Positions 61,101 to 64,000 of a stretch of 64,000 nt of DNA are shown in pieces. The notes under the pieces are model-generated. The model was not told the origin of the DNA. It made no database searches and saw only the letters and a program-made list of their open reading frames with translations. Each line of letters starts with the position of its first letter. The first letter of the stretch is position 1. Source of the DNA: Elusimicrobiota bacterium (lineage in GTDB: Bacteria; Elusimicrobiota; Elusimicrobia; FEN-1173); assembly GCA_016706425.1 (NCBI GenBank), contig JADJJR010000001.1, forward strand, positions 496,001 through 560,000. Direction: 5' to 3'. Position numbers and translations under genes: made by a program.

Positions 61101-64000
61101 GGTTGGAAACCGTCATCGCCCGGGTGGCCGCCAGCCCGCGCGCCGCGGGGGCCGTGCTGGAGCGACGCCCCCTCGACCGGGACGACAAGGTGATGTACGC
61201 CCTGCGCAAGATTCCCAACGACGCCAACGGACGCCACCGCCGCCGGTGGGCGGCGTGGATGAACGCGCAAGCCGCGGCGGCCGGACTGGCGTTCCGTTTT
61301 GAGGTCGGCGGCAAAACCTCGATTGACATCAGCGACGCGTTTTTGACCAAGGCGCGGGCCCTGGAAATTTTCGCCCGGTATTTCGGTTACGACCTGAGCG
61401 ACTTGATTTACGGTGGGGACAAGTTGGAAATCGGCGAACCGGACCGACCCGCCGCCGAGCGCGCCGCGGCCTACCTGGCCGCTGCCGGTCGATTGCCTGA
61501 GACGCCGATCCCGGGCCGTTTGGGCATCGTGCCCCGACGCGCCGGATGGGAAGGCATGGCCGAAATGATTGATTTGTTCGCGCGGGTGCTCGAGGCGGAG
61601 AACCCGCCCATCGTTTTCCAGTCCGACCGCTTCCCCTCCTCTTGGTCGGACGACATGCGCCGTTTGGCGACGTTCGGTGGGACGGGCTTTTTGGATATGG
61701 TATCGGGCGGTCGGCGGGCGTTGATTGAGGCGATGGATTTGACCACCGACCAGACCGATGATTTGGTTCGTCGCCACCACGCCATCCGCACCGCTCTGCA
61801 ACACCCCGCCGCCTTGGACGAGATCACGGGCTACGCCAACCGCTTGATGGACGCCGAAGGCGTCCGCCACGTTGTTTGGGCGGGCGTGGGCGCCACCGGG
61901 CCCTATGGGCGCCTCTTGGCGCGTTGGCCCAGCGGTCGCCGCGCCGCCGGCGTCTTCGGGGTCGATCAGGCCGCGCCCGAGGCCGTCGCCGATTTGGAAT
62001 CCCGACTGATCGCGGCCGAAGCGAGCCTTCGGGAGCGGTTCCTCCTTCGTGTCGGCGCGCGGGGCGTGGCGGCGCGGGTCCTGGCTCGCGCTTATCGGCA
62101 CGCGGCCGTCGTGATCGTGACCAAGGGCGGGGAGAGCGACCTCCACGCGCTCACCCAATATTTCGACGCCGCCCTGCGGGGCGCCGGGGCCCCGGCCGGG
62201 CATCTCCTGATTTTGACGGACAACGACGGCGCCGAACTCAAGGCCGAAGCCGTGGGTCGCAATTGGGAAACAAAACCCATTTCGCTGCAACCCGGCGAAT
62301 CCGTCCAGCAACGCCACTTTTATTCGACGACGTGGGTGTCGCTCTTGCCCTTGGCGTTTAAGCGCTACGCGTTGAAGGATCTCCTGGCGCGCGTGGCCCC
62401 TTATACGCGGGCGCGGGGGGAAGGATTGGACGGGTTCGTTAAACTGGGGGCGTGGCTTCGCGGCTGGTCGACCGAGGGAAAGAACCGCGTCGCCCTGTTG
62501 TTGCCCGCCGCTTTGGAGGGGGTGGGCCCGCTCGTGAGCCGCTTGGTGGAGCCGAGCTTGCTGCACGGCGATCAAAGCATTTTGGTGAGTTATTATGACG
62601 GTCGCGCCCCGCCCGTGCCCGTCACGGGCGCTGAAGACATCGTGTATGTCCGCCTGGCCATCCAGGGGCAAGACGATCCGTCGACATCCCGCGCCCGGTT
62701 TTTGGAAACGCAGGGCCAGCCGGTGGCAACCATCGTGCTTCCCGAGGGGCGGAGCGGGGACCCGTTGTCCGGCCGGGGAACGGAAGCTTTCTTGGCCTTG
62801 ATGGACGGTTTGGAAAAAACCATCAACGCCATCTCCCTCTTGCGGGGCGATAACCCCGTGGCGCCCATCGCCCTTCCGGAATTCGACCGTCTCCGGGCGA
62901 TGTACGCCGCCGAGAAAAGCGGGGCCGAGCGGAGCGAACCCCTGGCGCGTTTTGGTCGCGTGGCCCTGCGGGGCGAAGCCCTTCGCGATGCGGGGTTGGA
63001 AAGCTTTGTGGCCGAGGCCCGTCGCCGCGCCGCGGACGATTCCGCGCCGGCCCTTTACGCGGCCCTGTTGGATGTTCTGATGAACGACCGCGTTTTGGAT
63101 TTGGATGTCCAGGAAGTCCGCTATTACGGTTATCCCAATCCGCGTCTTAAAGCCGCTTTGGTGGAATTGCAGTCCCGTTTGTGGGGTGCCTTCGGGCGGT
63201 TGGTGAAATACGGGGACGGCGCCCACCTGGGTCTGGTGAGCGGTCTTAAACGCGCCGTGGACACCCGGGGCCTTTCGACCCTGGTGATGGCGGTGCGCCA
63301 TCCCGCCCATACGTCCGCGTTTGGCCCCCTGTCCGGGGAAGGCGTGCAAAGCGCGCAAGAGGCGGCTTACCGGCTCCTCCGCGACAGAAAAAAAGCCGTC
63401 CTTTTGCTGGAGGTGGATGAAATGACGCCCGCCGCCCAGGCGGATCTGGAAAAGTTTCTCTCCGAGGCGGCGCGCCACTTGCCCCGCCCGGCGATGCCGC
63501 GGGCCCGGACGGGCCTGCGCGGGTTCTGGCCCCGCGCCCTGGCGGTGCTTTTGGTGGGGGGCGCGATCACCTTTTTGGCCCCCGCGGTGGGCCTGGTGTC
63601 CACGGCGTGGGCGGCCGAAGGCAACGCGGTTTCCGTGGCGGGCGTCTTTGTGCAACCCGTGTTCCTGGCCGCGGTGACGGGCGCCCTGCTGTTGGCCGTT
63701 CTGTTGTCCCGTTGGACCCCGGCTTGGTTGGGCCGTTGGGAGGCGGTTCGGGATTTCGTCTTCATGATGGCCTCCGGAAAGGGCCCCGGGGCCGGCGGGG
63801 GGGGGGCGGGCCGTGGGGCATGGAATTTGACGCGGGAACAAAGTATCCGTCTTCGGGAAATTGGAGACATGGACGCCCGGGCGCGGCGGGCGGGGGATTT
63901 TGAGACGTTGCGGCGCATTTCCTCTTGGGGTCGTGAGCGGTTGTCCTGGATGAACGACCCCGCACTGGCCCCGGCTTTTCGGTCTCTGATTGAGCGGCAC
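43088..64000 (+). CDS. Giant secreted multidomain sugar-nucleotide/glucan protein (at least 6,971 aa, 3' partial)
   Basis: One frame stays open from the ATG at 43088 to the last base of the window. A Sec signal peptide opens it (AGGLAVAYVFSNVVGAHA). Order of parts (residues): IQDVH...GGFHT domain 126-580; HD phosphohydrolase 758-908; GHKL-like 1 at 1095-1210; GHKL-like 2 at 1360-1495; HEMEH at 1758; UDP-glucose pyrophosphorylase-like 2005-2410; GT5 glycogen-synthase-like 2669-3205; HEAYH at 3420; second GT5-like 3640-4230; beta-sandwich 4240-4370; membrane segment 4395-4555; GHKL-like 3 at 4590-4730; hydrophobic helix 4758-4780; alpha/beta hydrolase 4990-5300; YvcK/CofD-like 5390-5770; PMM-like HAD 5845-6120; PGI/SIS-like 6140-6595; helices 6815-6880. 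No internal stop or frameshift was found. Annotators could miss it because no stop lies in the window. Its true end is unknown. Confidence 0.92.
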   Translation, partial: MRTNETKTKSINLHRRITAGGLAVAYVFSNVVGAHAAEASVWKERRAAAVRQRAAGAQYARLPGGLASPATDAIFPTRPSTLFPTDNPPGTEENAPLSPAATRAFGWLPAAVTAHGEIRRLHVAPGANTPVVIHLQDVHEIEEAQRHLGGLVEALSAARRADVVGLEGAVGAFNLTPYRAASPDVARALAGEFVRLGYLTGPEAAAVAAPRSPTLWGVEDAALYKKHVDAFVASERTRAVFLKRLEALDASAAALRGRVYPPALRALDDRRLAHLAKKESLGEYTQSLWAVAADKARFPNVERLVKVLMEEKRLDFKRVEAERQVLIEALVRVLSPAALDRLINQSLRFRAGAMTHGRYFAFLQNFCRDHGLRLAAYPALNAYIAYSLSAETIHRERLLEELDALERTALKGLATTDEARRLVAARRGLVLLEKLARHTLTPAEWDAYRGDRDALRQIPTILAGLTGKGAEAELPEDLLAPFEGFCAAALERNRALAENLLNKMKVEKASTGVLVTGGFHTAGLSEILREKGVSFAVVAPRLSRVPEASRPLDVFARAPLPIETLLAGDVINLAYAPLTQVEGTLADVPQGDARRQAAEALWDTLDSFLGEVKTGFQGEDQARFETWASGFKSIKAVTARPVKFRETLDAVSIYLETRSGVQKPFVVLAAPLGGEESFPAATPVYSGRFALDGMEANVRVYDAQDIPRGDLGAVAWVDAASALPRRLFAALRRQINLRRLTSEERRIERAHRVAIEEVSRKNGIPVEKLSPILGHIRRTRDLVLRLGEEQNLPLVDRQILAVAAAAHDMGKFHEDCAESILEKRYHERGSAAHRALAAHEEAVFEMLARHQLNLGPDAELVLRAHSAIGPLGQHPPNAIEGMTERHVRMALILAMADVGDGYRDMNRDYLRTRIETAGFPDTTALSTEFQKYVRGADRGGFGGAASTAQAAFQETLGRGWFGVATERTLIDHAVRTVEEGLAAGTDPSDARRLALTVAAVQKYNLPGLATPPDVWWPRLVESLWLRGATGAPRGERLGALREEIKKVVEGNPSLDALGLDLLTLSLLSPDRVIGSALWKTRAEAESSETGFVESVRGELSDAEYEQIRFVLTLTIQNILQHGAFDPRTPVALTVSRKAGYLVIEASNGSFSELPLHPDAGARKTPSDTITLPGRVYTKTSSLLFGLMADENLRGPSTNDGEGTSYVIGEVRQSPGPVSRKALWSDSGPVIKRAEGAPLRKVSFTYVAPVIEADTPTAVSLLMADEAWKSAENAAIAWRTALDNQFLKNLSDRDREMRIEEIFNTLTSLRSRFPDIDRFNLEAETLSLARGPVTLLEWTGAGHAVAAKRGEMENAPDLARLARVVPTLNLYRFSKILEQPLDNIAQHGDPNGPAAVRLVFNRGALSLTVSNRTSEPLPAELAAVLLKTHTPADETPRFPRGPRSGHGIGAASMIIMAKGLFAPEAQERHARDIRIRFAREEQGDQALFTTAVDIPALPLGDSQTNTNDGQSGAAAVARWLNDHRAEFRLVATVAKASRDTDAAITTERGSQGYTAVALHPYPVWRHRAKLDELVAGLEAAAPALTEPGLLRNEWRALLWRELGHARAAIGPAEPTAPGAAIRLVGGDLSSAEHARVNRAIQALIKAGKAAAVYGDRPGVQENDKALATLSPAEATDGFVLGLRGILRHAFDTGEWPSDFDLIVVEGDIPADVALHPGHRRHQAYLPRALFDGLRNLLPTLSGRADRESFWELIREMIRHEMEHIRHFEKTGKPGGESAVDAVAASSRPRALFRVLHSAVAARAAGAAPRWDNFFDRFRGERTSYLHAYLHLTPDQHLAMATTLVRRQYTREDRVLAQLHLGAVFGGSDPWSVVFKKALALLKKKNLVDQDPETGDAFPLWKFVQELTRQHALIRDPRPIGEINVIAQSLDQFDPWTRGDDARVGDSLRFPGPGQSMALPLTREQFEKLLADGWSSMKTADRAALLARVSYNEEGHLRITREDLDLLGRPLEKLSLASRSAAGKGTRYAREDFDETGQKIILDIAKGVYTVPVEEGSPRGILEIVLAQARARNLETGAGFEVDVHTSHLTDQQIRLELIRLGYEPNFMERFMPGFVLENLPEWLYTPGLYTHPAEGSAPVKVLRVREAHLLDARSGDFYKHSVPDLDLLEVMWPDAHDTSFIDFIVSGRAYEVFKQGKRFQFIANIDNLAAVPSPALLAVMRLTGAPLINEVAQKPKGAKGGSAIKFRAGRVPGPVNFGQRRGLAEEFQFDAAFLKGLSPDEASAYFPMFNTANYVVDIAQFSRRFFNAPDATESDVEGMLKRFYDARNDPEELLAMRFDLINDYRRQTQLWEKDKTHPALQPASLAGMVTWRVPTLFVEVPAGVAGGSDSRFEPLKENIDNFTANLALVERLAGAGLSAGTPVETLRPDGLSPADAARWKSLVTKFKGKTLTQAQADLASNVRSIRDSLARVAGKQARDYAVGPPPAAPKPRAPPIEPIIPDLGAVSADIDPLGKLNQSIHSLKSIGDVVLPSDHPLYDRGVPRDFEVHLIGGKGNFQYVFNGPFGRVRAHASGLTSKNSDDPRKILYVAQAYFDENFVQVPDRVAADLIRETDRFDKWWQATHPPLEGAGDFVGWLGAWARKLLTNVDSGLEGGVQVARPQDAAIHGEVVHISYEGPFWGAGGVQDVVTELLPELSRQGVKTRLFVPLHQLGVSREVRDLFLSRGVEGVSQFPLTRGKHTHTALRVTTVVVDGKTFGVYETEFEGVTVNFIAHPEMFSNGYEGQEAFWSNVPADVRERVANGEAVESFRWAYAGKEYDARLLRTATVDGRGSFVYRTNYGGKEIDFAGSVEMFRAQRTTRDLYWEATLFSAVSVRAMEALNLKPSVVQAHDWQAAQALAYVRGHAPTRAIPGRRAFRVAVSDRYGHELLTELGSGELVGVFREDEEGLLGITNGISHKGWDPAQPKPRRQQPAPEENKPVLLDYDYAPFSAESPGGKVKNKTQFQEASGLTVDPTAPLFASAFRITGQKGIEEILGAAARILDSGGQIAIQGVAHPEEEKQYKYVARLKELQNRFPGKMVFRETFDKDAVPYLLAAADFSLWPSEFEPCGVAHQQAMRYGAVPIGRRVGGLDTTIIDEREYPGHGTGFKFNLKTADSLWSAVEHALAVYQTDPAAYGDIQKRAMVGPRDWSEVAPEYLDAYTALDRGEIRETDGLGDAALITVIHNAGAGYQGRLPPGEAAGRFAWAKSLTGGFPPGLNFDPQGGEFYGYLNALKIGLVAQNHQRPVQSDALIGHLPVGVDLAAIPLQRAAEVRSVYSALEGWLATKLAGPPPATGKQNRADTVWNKAALLRDEVAGLLQNTDVGVFDADGIQRHSQARVLGYGFSQDPTGGARGRLGLSDEFFERNSVLHPHLLEAAFHEAYHVLFGLDAKTTHHRDALRLQAVLFWGLSVEEAFALSLDQLENHPKNALGRALRIRRLMRDFRGEDIYALRALLREKMVQGRLIEFLSEADDALFAPLALSPTSLERRVQERIDLMRRVEGEAPRSPGQDDPRYAEARRTEEDWAKPLMDTGPVEAIHPVLKAIALLDDVEETQLLDALGAAVVKDAKLADRPLVDSVLLMTGRVPAKWAKLHGIAYQRVYHLSAEGRKVWAGGLGPVQVFHSDAEREITRDSSVDIADIEPDYTHRRTAEGLVPADGVAPSTPLLPSDEPVFDLEVVFEDRPVKIRVRPMKGPEGNPVYLFRDNPDGEAFFTKQLYDYRGGGDNPASWEDFTAFFSVASLAIIAHLEEARLRVLGAAWRPPVIHGNDAQTAMVNVLVSEAVAGGNPRAEALAKKIPFFKPLARWIAPSFKTHTYGNRQGYTWGRPTDHFGLLSFLSGIPAWDHNRLMGYFARRGPEQNGYPDVTSAGIAATPGHVQGVARKHAWDVARKYDDPHRVVGITNGANLEWSAGLFRRLLKQVGGESVDQNRPTAAQVKDAKRFAKQEFFTELLAVNDQGQPKHLESEVFNRFQDVLRDRTTGTPARVDPAILAQPTVGFVGRLVVEKFNMGRAWARFVIRALVRAGVNVVLFAPIQQKSDPSSPSSTIALALTQLAANLDREWKPGHGRLLFIDSRDSELKKKALTSLDILVLDSDKDTEANGYTEVAASASGALVMAPPFHNGEGLIRGQGIPIDWSAPGHGNTILPENQKSEAYLQSLLQATEVYFDRPDDFAAHQATSVRLSRPLEARLTAAASLRDFNLSYQLPVDVRSDGRWRTGVVAPAGVPVKIDAVVRLRPGVDTRHVETRVRLAPVRAWGMDWGAVQEITLQPTNWVVTGELGSQNVTYAVEVELAPGQYEFIVETRDRREREWLVQEGISWGQNNRLTIGAPSDPAGLLPFWRPVIQQLRFLGWSDRRIGAGLGFLEEVLLMGGVSLIAGAMGGLFGLGATAGFLSASAAAAVLFPLGHVGRIFYYDYSGRLKTRQTSARELVRLLTVGGLLRAIHAGLFFALPWVLTLLAGAPLAGPPSGVVIWAAQILPFLVVPALHARYDFRPPAGWPLAVFDPLAPVKKLVPVLRAIRFIPTTGAPVDGGAYNANPQRTRILDKAFARLVKADPAALAQVNMTALRAIAELVLENTEQHGTPGAEASLGLRIQDGLIRLEIFNESAEALPTALNGEFSVERPNGAVPEAERGVGTRWGQGVSKIPTLAGVLYRDAESDLSSKIRWSWRRDPSDGKIAFVFTAPVPAARPQRPSPTEFATEWQMSGPAWRQAKTAARSVVLVLFLSLAGWGLPVESPRAQPPIAAPAASADHYIDAEAYQAFLLQRPATPAIPREYARAILLGLLQDLIPNLLDKSTPESSTPSIEESLYFYSNARQAIEAILDSPALLKNIQAPEIVDALKALRADLYDEFVNKEVGAPDIVYWKKRFAAVRGLLELSAPLVREFLRRQPAVPSTAGTRLGSLSPLRSERETLLAMVGVLAAAPRPRRRSLWEKAGAIDEDRPAEWLGWEVRSIQLPDGQTLRVALRPGNPAVPGVVYIYGGGEAAFNPALDFGEATVVIIERRTEVKAQELILKAAADIRLVLPRLESQNIHFPQGFFLVGHSLGGHIAAELATASPTAFARKIRGIATINWAVPQPAFIGQMNAVIGWMNQSVRVFSLFTFWPFVPAQWAKFRETAIKNLDRLIVPLTAHAYQIVTGRTLVFDKHFAPLSQAAAESEALQHYLRDRFSQTWATFERENTLPILLIRNTNDPLTYGLAARVRDLHVSDEFSDQRPVRWAVNLMTGDHPAEWHSPHMDASQVALVADALKQFMKHATAPAGENVLDFPPAVARAPRVEFRQWGLLGSLGFAVGLATLSMVYLAGVTVGQASPALAALGTAGTALLGSGLWSALVRVRRLNRWGGVLGGEPTAVSVGGAAAADFVGETYLNMGDEKPLFALVSPLNDSGLSFEMQTAVRDDWAARRGFFARVLAVLPRSWQVALGWVSVSTVTFMGYMGRALESGLRDPWKTKMLEVEIDPTLPVSEWRSAALTPKVRAKMRAAGASEAAIDDFSNWVGATLAVWEGRPERNVLRQTQTVRNLLIAGVLFRAGAYPRPGVLRLAAFHNGLADLALGLGSRVIPVPVTVDTAADFTLTALDGEGRALMGEKEIGYATRGGVRRFGLRRAKGLSARPVADPLALDILRRDAPIFLGPGSPQSLWGCLVTAGVPEALAAAKAGGRRVTWVFNATQNTTTAGRSPEQFAETLERSLASLLNAPVSVGDYFTHVLVNRAVLDPSLVDHLRREEDDTRRFARDPRQLHNVGRTDRGFWTQATAEETQQFFESRGVRPYVMPLAELSSEGYRYVAPFIEGILALQKLGFRPQIYDLDDTLTDANRPLEPAMAQALWRLLRAGGLFAVHSKSNFDEVKERVADVLRVMANPHERYLLRMLLSASLADIRRVEADGRVDALRGYDFMEVVTQAAVQERSPSAVKTLLIDRVGPLMEGLSETDQAAVRAVALGADAERHLGEQPIKALVGLWLETVIARVAASPRAAGAVLERRPLDRDDKVMYALRKIPNDANGRHRRRWAAWMNAQAAAAGLAFRFEVGGKTSIDISDAFLTKARALEIFARYFGYDLSDLIYGGDKLEIGEPDRPAAERAAAYLAAAGRLPETPIPGRLGIVPRRAGWEGMAEMIDLFARVLEAENPPIVFQSDRFPSSWSDDMRRLATFGGTGFLDMVSGGRRALIEAMDLTTDQTDDLVRRHHAIRTALQHPAALDEITGYANRLMDAEGVRHVVWAGVGATGPYGRLLARWPSGRRAAGVFGVDQAAPEAVADLESRLIAAEASLRERFLLRVGARGVAARVLARAYRHAAVVIVTKGGESDLHALTQYFDAALRGAGAPAGHLLILTDNDGAELKAEAVGRNWETKPISLQPGESVQQRHFYSTTWVSLLPLAFKRYALKDLLARVAPYTRARGEGLDGFVKLGAWLRGWSTEGKNRVALLLPAALEGVGPLVSRLVEPSLLHGDQSILVSYYDGRAPPVPVTGAEDIVYVRLAIQGQDDPSTSRARFLETQGQPVATIVLPEGRSGDPLSGRGTEAFLALMDGLEKTINAISLLRGDNPVAPIALPEFDRLRAMYAAEKSGAERSEPLARFGRVALRGEALRDAGLESFVAEARRRAADDSAPALYAALLDVLMNDRVLDLDVQEVRYYGYPNPRLKAALVELQSRLWGAFGRLVKYGDGAHLGLVSGLKRAVDTRGLSTLVMAVRHPAHTSAFGPLSGEGVQSAQEAAYRLLRDRKKAVLLLEVDEMTPAAQADLEKFLSEAARHLPRPAMPRARTGLRGFWPRALAVLLVGGAITFLAPAVGLVSTAWAAEGNAVSVAGVFVQPVFLAAVTGALLLAVLLSRWTPAWLGRWEAVRDFVFMMASGKGPGAGGGGAGRGAWNLTREQSIRLREIGDMDARARRAGDFETLRRISSWGRERLSWMNDPALAPAFRSLIERH
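43463..44830 (+). other. N-terminal IQDxH...GGFHT domain of giant protein 2
   Basis: Residues about 126-580. VVIHLQDVHEIEEAQRHLGG (His139), DVVGLEGAVGAFN, and VLVTGGFHTAGLSEIL (His520) followed by VSFAVVAPRLSRVP. It aligns by eye over its whole length with residues 90-560 of giant protein 1, including APRSP and the helical middle. Both copies follow directly after the signal peptide. Confidence 0.7.
45360..45812 (+). other. HD-type phosphohydrolase domain
   Basis: Residues about 758-908. LSPILGHIRRTRDLVLRLGEE supplies the first His, AVAAAAHDMGKFHED the HD pair (His807, Asp808), and HEEAVFEMLARH and RAHSAIGPLG the later His residues. MALILAMADVGDGY gives the last Asp. The ligand set is complete, so a metal-dependent phosphohydrolase on a nucleotide or cyclic nucleotide is plausible. 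Confidence 0.82.
46370..46710 (+). other. GHKL-ATPase-like module 1
   Basis: Residues about 1095-1210. LTIQNILQHGAFD is an N-box (Asn1117), and LVIEASNGSF resembles the following strand and D/N-box. The glycine-rich lid is weak (SSLLFGLMADENLRG). It may be an anti-sigma-like or degenerate histidine-kinase-type ATPase fold. Confidence 0.55.
47170..47575 (+). other. GHKL-ATPase-like module 2
   Basis: Residues about 1360-1495. EQPLDNIAQHG is an N-box (Asn1382); LSLTVSNRTSEPLP follows, then the G-box SGHGIGAASMIIMAKG (from residue 1443). This is the best of the three, with both nucleotide motifs recognisable. Confidence 0.65.
48290..48600 (+). other. HExxH segment in giant protein 2 (HEMEH)
   Basis: FWELIREMIRHEMEHIRHFEK has HEMEH starting at His1758 within a helix, like gluzincin active sites. 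A third ligand is not identified. Giant protein 1 has HELSH, and a further HEAYH occurs at residue 3420 here. Confidence 0.45.
49100..50330 (+). other. UDP-glucose pyrophosphorylase-like (UDPGP) domain
   Basis: Residues about 2005-2415. SAAGKGTRYARE is a weak nucleotide loop. VDVHTSHLTD, WPDAHDTSFIDFI, RFQFIANIDNLAAVPSPALL (Asn2203), INEVAQKPKGAKGG, YFPMFNTANYVVDI and SRFEPLKENIDNF follow in the order of eukaryotic-type UGPase (NIDNLGA, EVTxKTxADxKGG, FNTNN, SRFLPVKT). The reaction would be UTP + glucose-1-phosphate to UDP-glucose. The first loop deviates, so activity is uncertain. Confidence 0.78.
51092..52700 (+). other. GT5 glycogen/starch-synthase-like domain 1
   Basis: Residues about 2669-3205. 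VVHISYEGPFWGAGGVQDVV, VVQAHDWQAA (His2890), GITNGISHKGWDP, SAFRITGQKGIEEI (Arg3024, Lys3029) and PSEFEPCGVAHQQAMRYG (Glu3107) are in GlgA order and spacing. The N-terminal KxGGL lysine that contacts the sugar nucleotide is replaced (GAGG, from residue 2680). It is otherwise intact, directly after the UGPase-like domain. Confidence 0.85.
54005..55780 (+). other. GT5-like domain 2 (degenerate)
   Basis: Residues about 3640-4230. VYHLSAEGRKVWAGGLGPVQ mirrors the start of GlgA, HGNDAQTAMV the HDW block, GITNGANLEW the next, and VGFVGRLVVEKFN the Arg/Lys block (Arg4042, Lys4047). The EPCG block has become EANGYTE (Glu4140) with ASASGALVM after it. It looks like a diverged duplicate, perhaps binding glucan rather than making it. 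Confidence 0.65.
55800..56750 (+). other. Beta-sandwich and multi-helix membrane segment
   Basis: Residues about 4240-4370 read as beta strands (VKIDAVVRLRPGVDT, ITLQPTNWVVTGEL, YAVEVELAPGQYEFIVETRD), like carbohydrate-binding sandwich modules of starch enzymes. Residues 4395-4555 hold four or more hydrophobic helices. FLEEVLLMGG and FPLGHVGR recall CPBP intramembrane proteases, but the EExxxR motif is incomplete. Confidence 0.45.
56860..57270 (+). other. GHKL-ATPase-like module 3
   Basis: Residues about 4590-4730. ALRAIAELVLENTEQHG is an N-box (Asn4619), IRLEIFNESAEALP the following strand, and GVGTRWGQGVSK a possible lid. It is similar in layout to modules 1 and 2 of the same protein. Confidence 0.55.
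58050..58985 (+). other. Alpha/beta-hydrolase domain
   Basis: Residues about 4990-5300. GVVYIYGGGEAAFN is the oxyanion-side strand, FFLVGHSLGGHIAAELA the nucleophile elbow (Ser5088), LLIRNTNDPLT a likely acid, and TGDHPAEWH a likely His. Substrate is unknown; an esterase acting on acylated glycans would fit the neighbours but is inference. Confidence 0.8.
59260..60400 (+). other. YvcK/CofD-like domain
   Basis: Residues about 5390-5770. LRLAAFHNGLADLALGLGSRVIPV, LTALDGEGRALMGEKEI, PIFLGPGSPQSLW (GPGS at 5677-5680) and VTWVFNATQNTTTAGRSPEQF match the order of the gluconeogenesis factor YvcK. The N-terminal GGGTG is replaced by GGAAA. YvcK binds UDP-GlcNAc and controls carbon flux and wall synthesis. 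Confidence 0.7.
60620..61450 (+). other. HAD domain resembling eukaryotic phosphomannomutase
   Basis: Residues about 5845-6120. IYDLDDTLTDAN has the HAD nucleophile Asp5851 and Asp5853. RFEVGGKTSIDISD, a Lys in FLTKARALEIF and LIYGGDKLEIGEPDRP follow the cap and motif III/IV order of PMM (GGxISFDV ... K ... GDKxxGGND). It may be a mutase or a sugar phosphatase. Confidence 0.7.
61500..62870 (+). other. Phosphoglucose-isomerase/SIS-like domain
   Basis: Residues about 6140-6595. LDEITGYANRLMDAEGVRHVVWAGVGATGPYG, AVVIVTKGGESDLHALTQYF (Lys6346), LLILTDNDGAELKAEA and HFYSTTWVSLLPLA follow the two-SIS layout of PGI. The GGS phosphate loop is altered, so catalysis is unsure. Confidence 0.6.
63530..63730 (+). 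other. C-proximal membrane helices of giant protein 2
   Basis: Residues about 6815-6880: LAVLLVGGAITFLAPAVGLV and VFLAAVTGALLLAVLLS, a hairpin of two helices, then a glycine-rich linker (GKGPGAGGGGAGRG). The frame remains open to the end, so more domains probably follow outside the window. Confidence 0.75.

Noticed and set aside
60833..64000. A 1,055-codon minus-strand ORF open at the window edge
   Set aside because: It is antisense to the YvcK/HAD/PGI-like part of the giant gene. Its translation is Gly/Arg/His/Gln-rich with no motif, a shadow of high-GC coding on the other strand.
43088..64000. The giant frame as a row of separate genes with lost stop codons or an assembly error
   Set aside because: No ribosome sites or start signals were noticed at domain borders, and linker regions are coding-like. 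It remains to be confirmed with reads.

Overview
The window is GC-rich (roughly two thirds G+C by eye) and comes from a diderm (Gram-negative-type) bacterium. It carries an OprP-like porin, a CusCBA tripartite efflux system, an Omp85 barrel protein and several secreted lipoproteins. The block yebC-ruvC-ruvA-ruvB-spoIID-queA, the type IV pilin-like cluster and above all two giant secreted multidomain proteins point to an uncultivated lineage such as Omnitrophota or Elusimicrobiota. That placement is an inference, not a proof.

Region by region: 1-5.9 kb is a sulfur operon (metY end, metX, metW, an outer-membrane porin, a sulfate-binding protein, cysT, cysW) with no cysA ATPase visible. 5.9-8.1 kb holds three envelope proteins of unknown function. 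8.2-14.0 kb is a Cu/Ag-type RND efflux operon (cusC, cusB, cusA) ending in a small secreted metal-binding-like protein. 14.0-17.7 kb has bacteriohemerythrin, a DUF486 protein, a histone-H1-tailed EF-Tu-domain protein, a DsbA/MauE pair and an M48 lipoprotein protease. 17.8-19.7 kb has tRNA-Phe, an SRPBCC protein and a class II photolyase. 19.9-24.0 kb is a three-gene pseudopilin cluster.

Two giant genes dominate the rest. The first (24851-34867, minus strand) encodes 3,338 aa: a signal peptide, a novel IQDAH...GGFHT domain, a GT2 glycosyltransferase, an OpgH/NdvB-like glucan synthase domain with membrane segments, FHA, LysM and a HELSH motif. The second starts at 43088 on the plus strand and stays open for 6,971 codons to the last base of the window. 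It contains the same N-terminal domain, then an HD phosphohydrolase domain, three GHKL-ATPase-like modules, a UDP-glucose pyrophosphorylase-like domain, two glycogen-synthase-like (GT5) domains, an alpha/beta hydrolase, a YvcK/CofD-like domain, an eukaryotic-PMM-like HAD domain and a phosphoglucose-isomerase/SIS-like domain. Read together these are the steps from hexose phosphate to sugar nucleotide to glucan, fused in one polypeptide and paired with a second giant that carries a membrane glucan synthase. Both giants share the 17-bp upstream motif TTACAANNNATTTACAT, which suggests common control.

Between the giants lies a housekeeping block: DUF2784 protein, a membrane protein, an Omp85 barrel, yebC, the Holliday-junction genes ruvCAB, a SpoIID-domain protein and queA. 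Genes are tightly packed, with many 4-nt stop/start overlaps (ATGA, GTGA, TTGA), so translational coupling is probably widespread.
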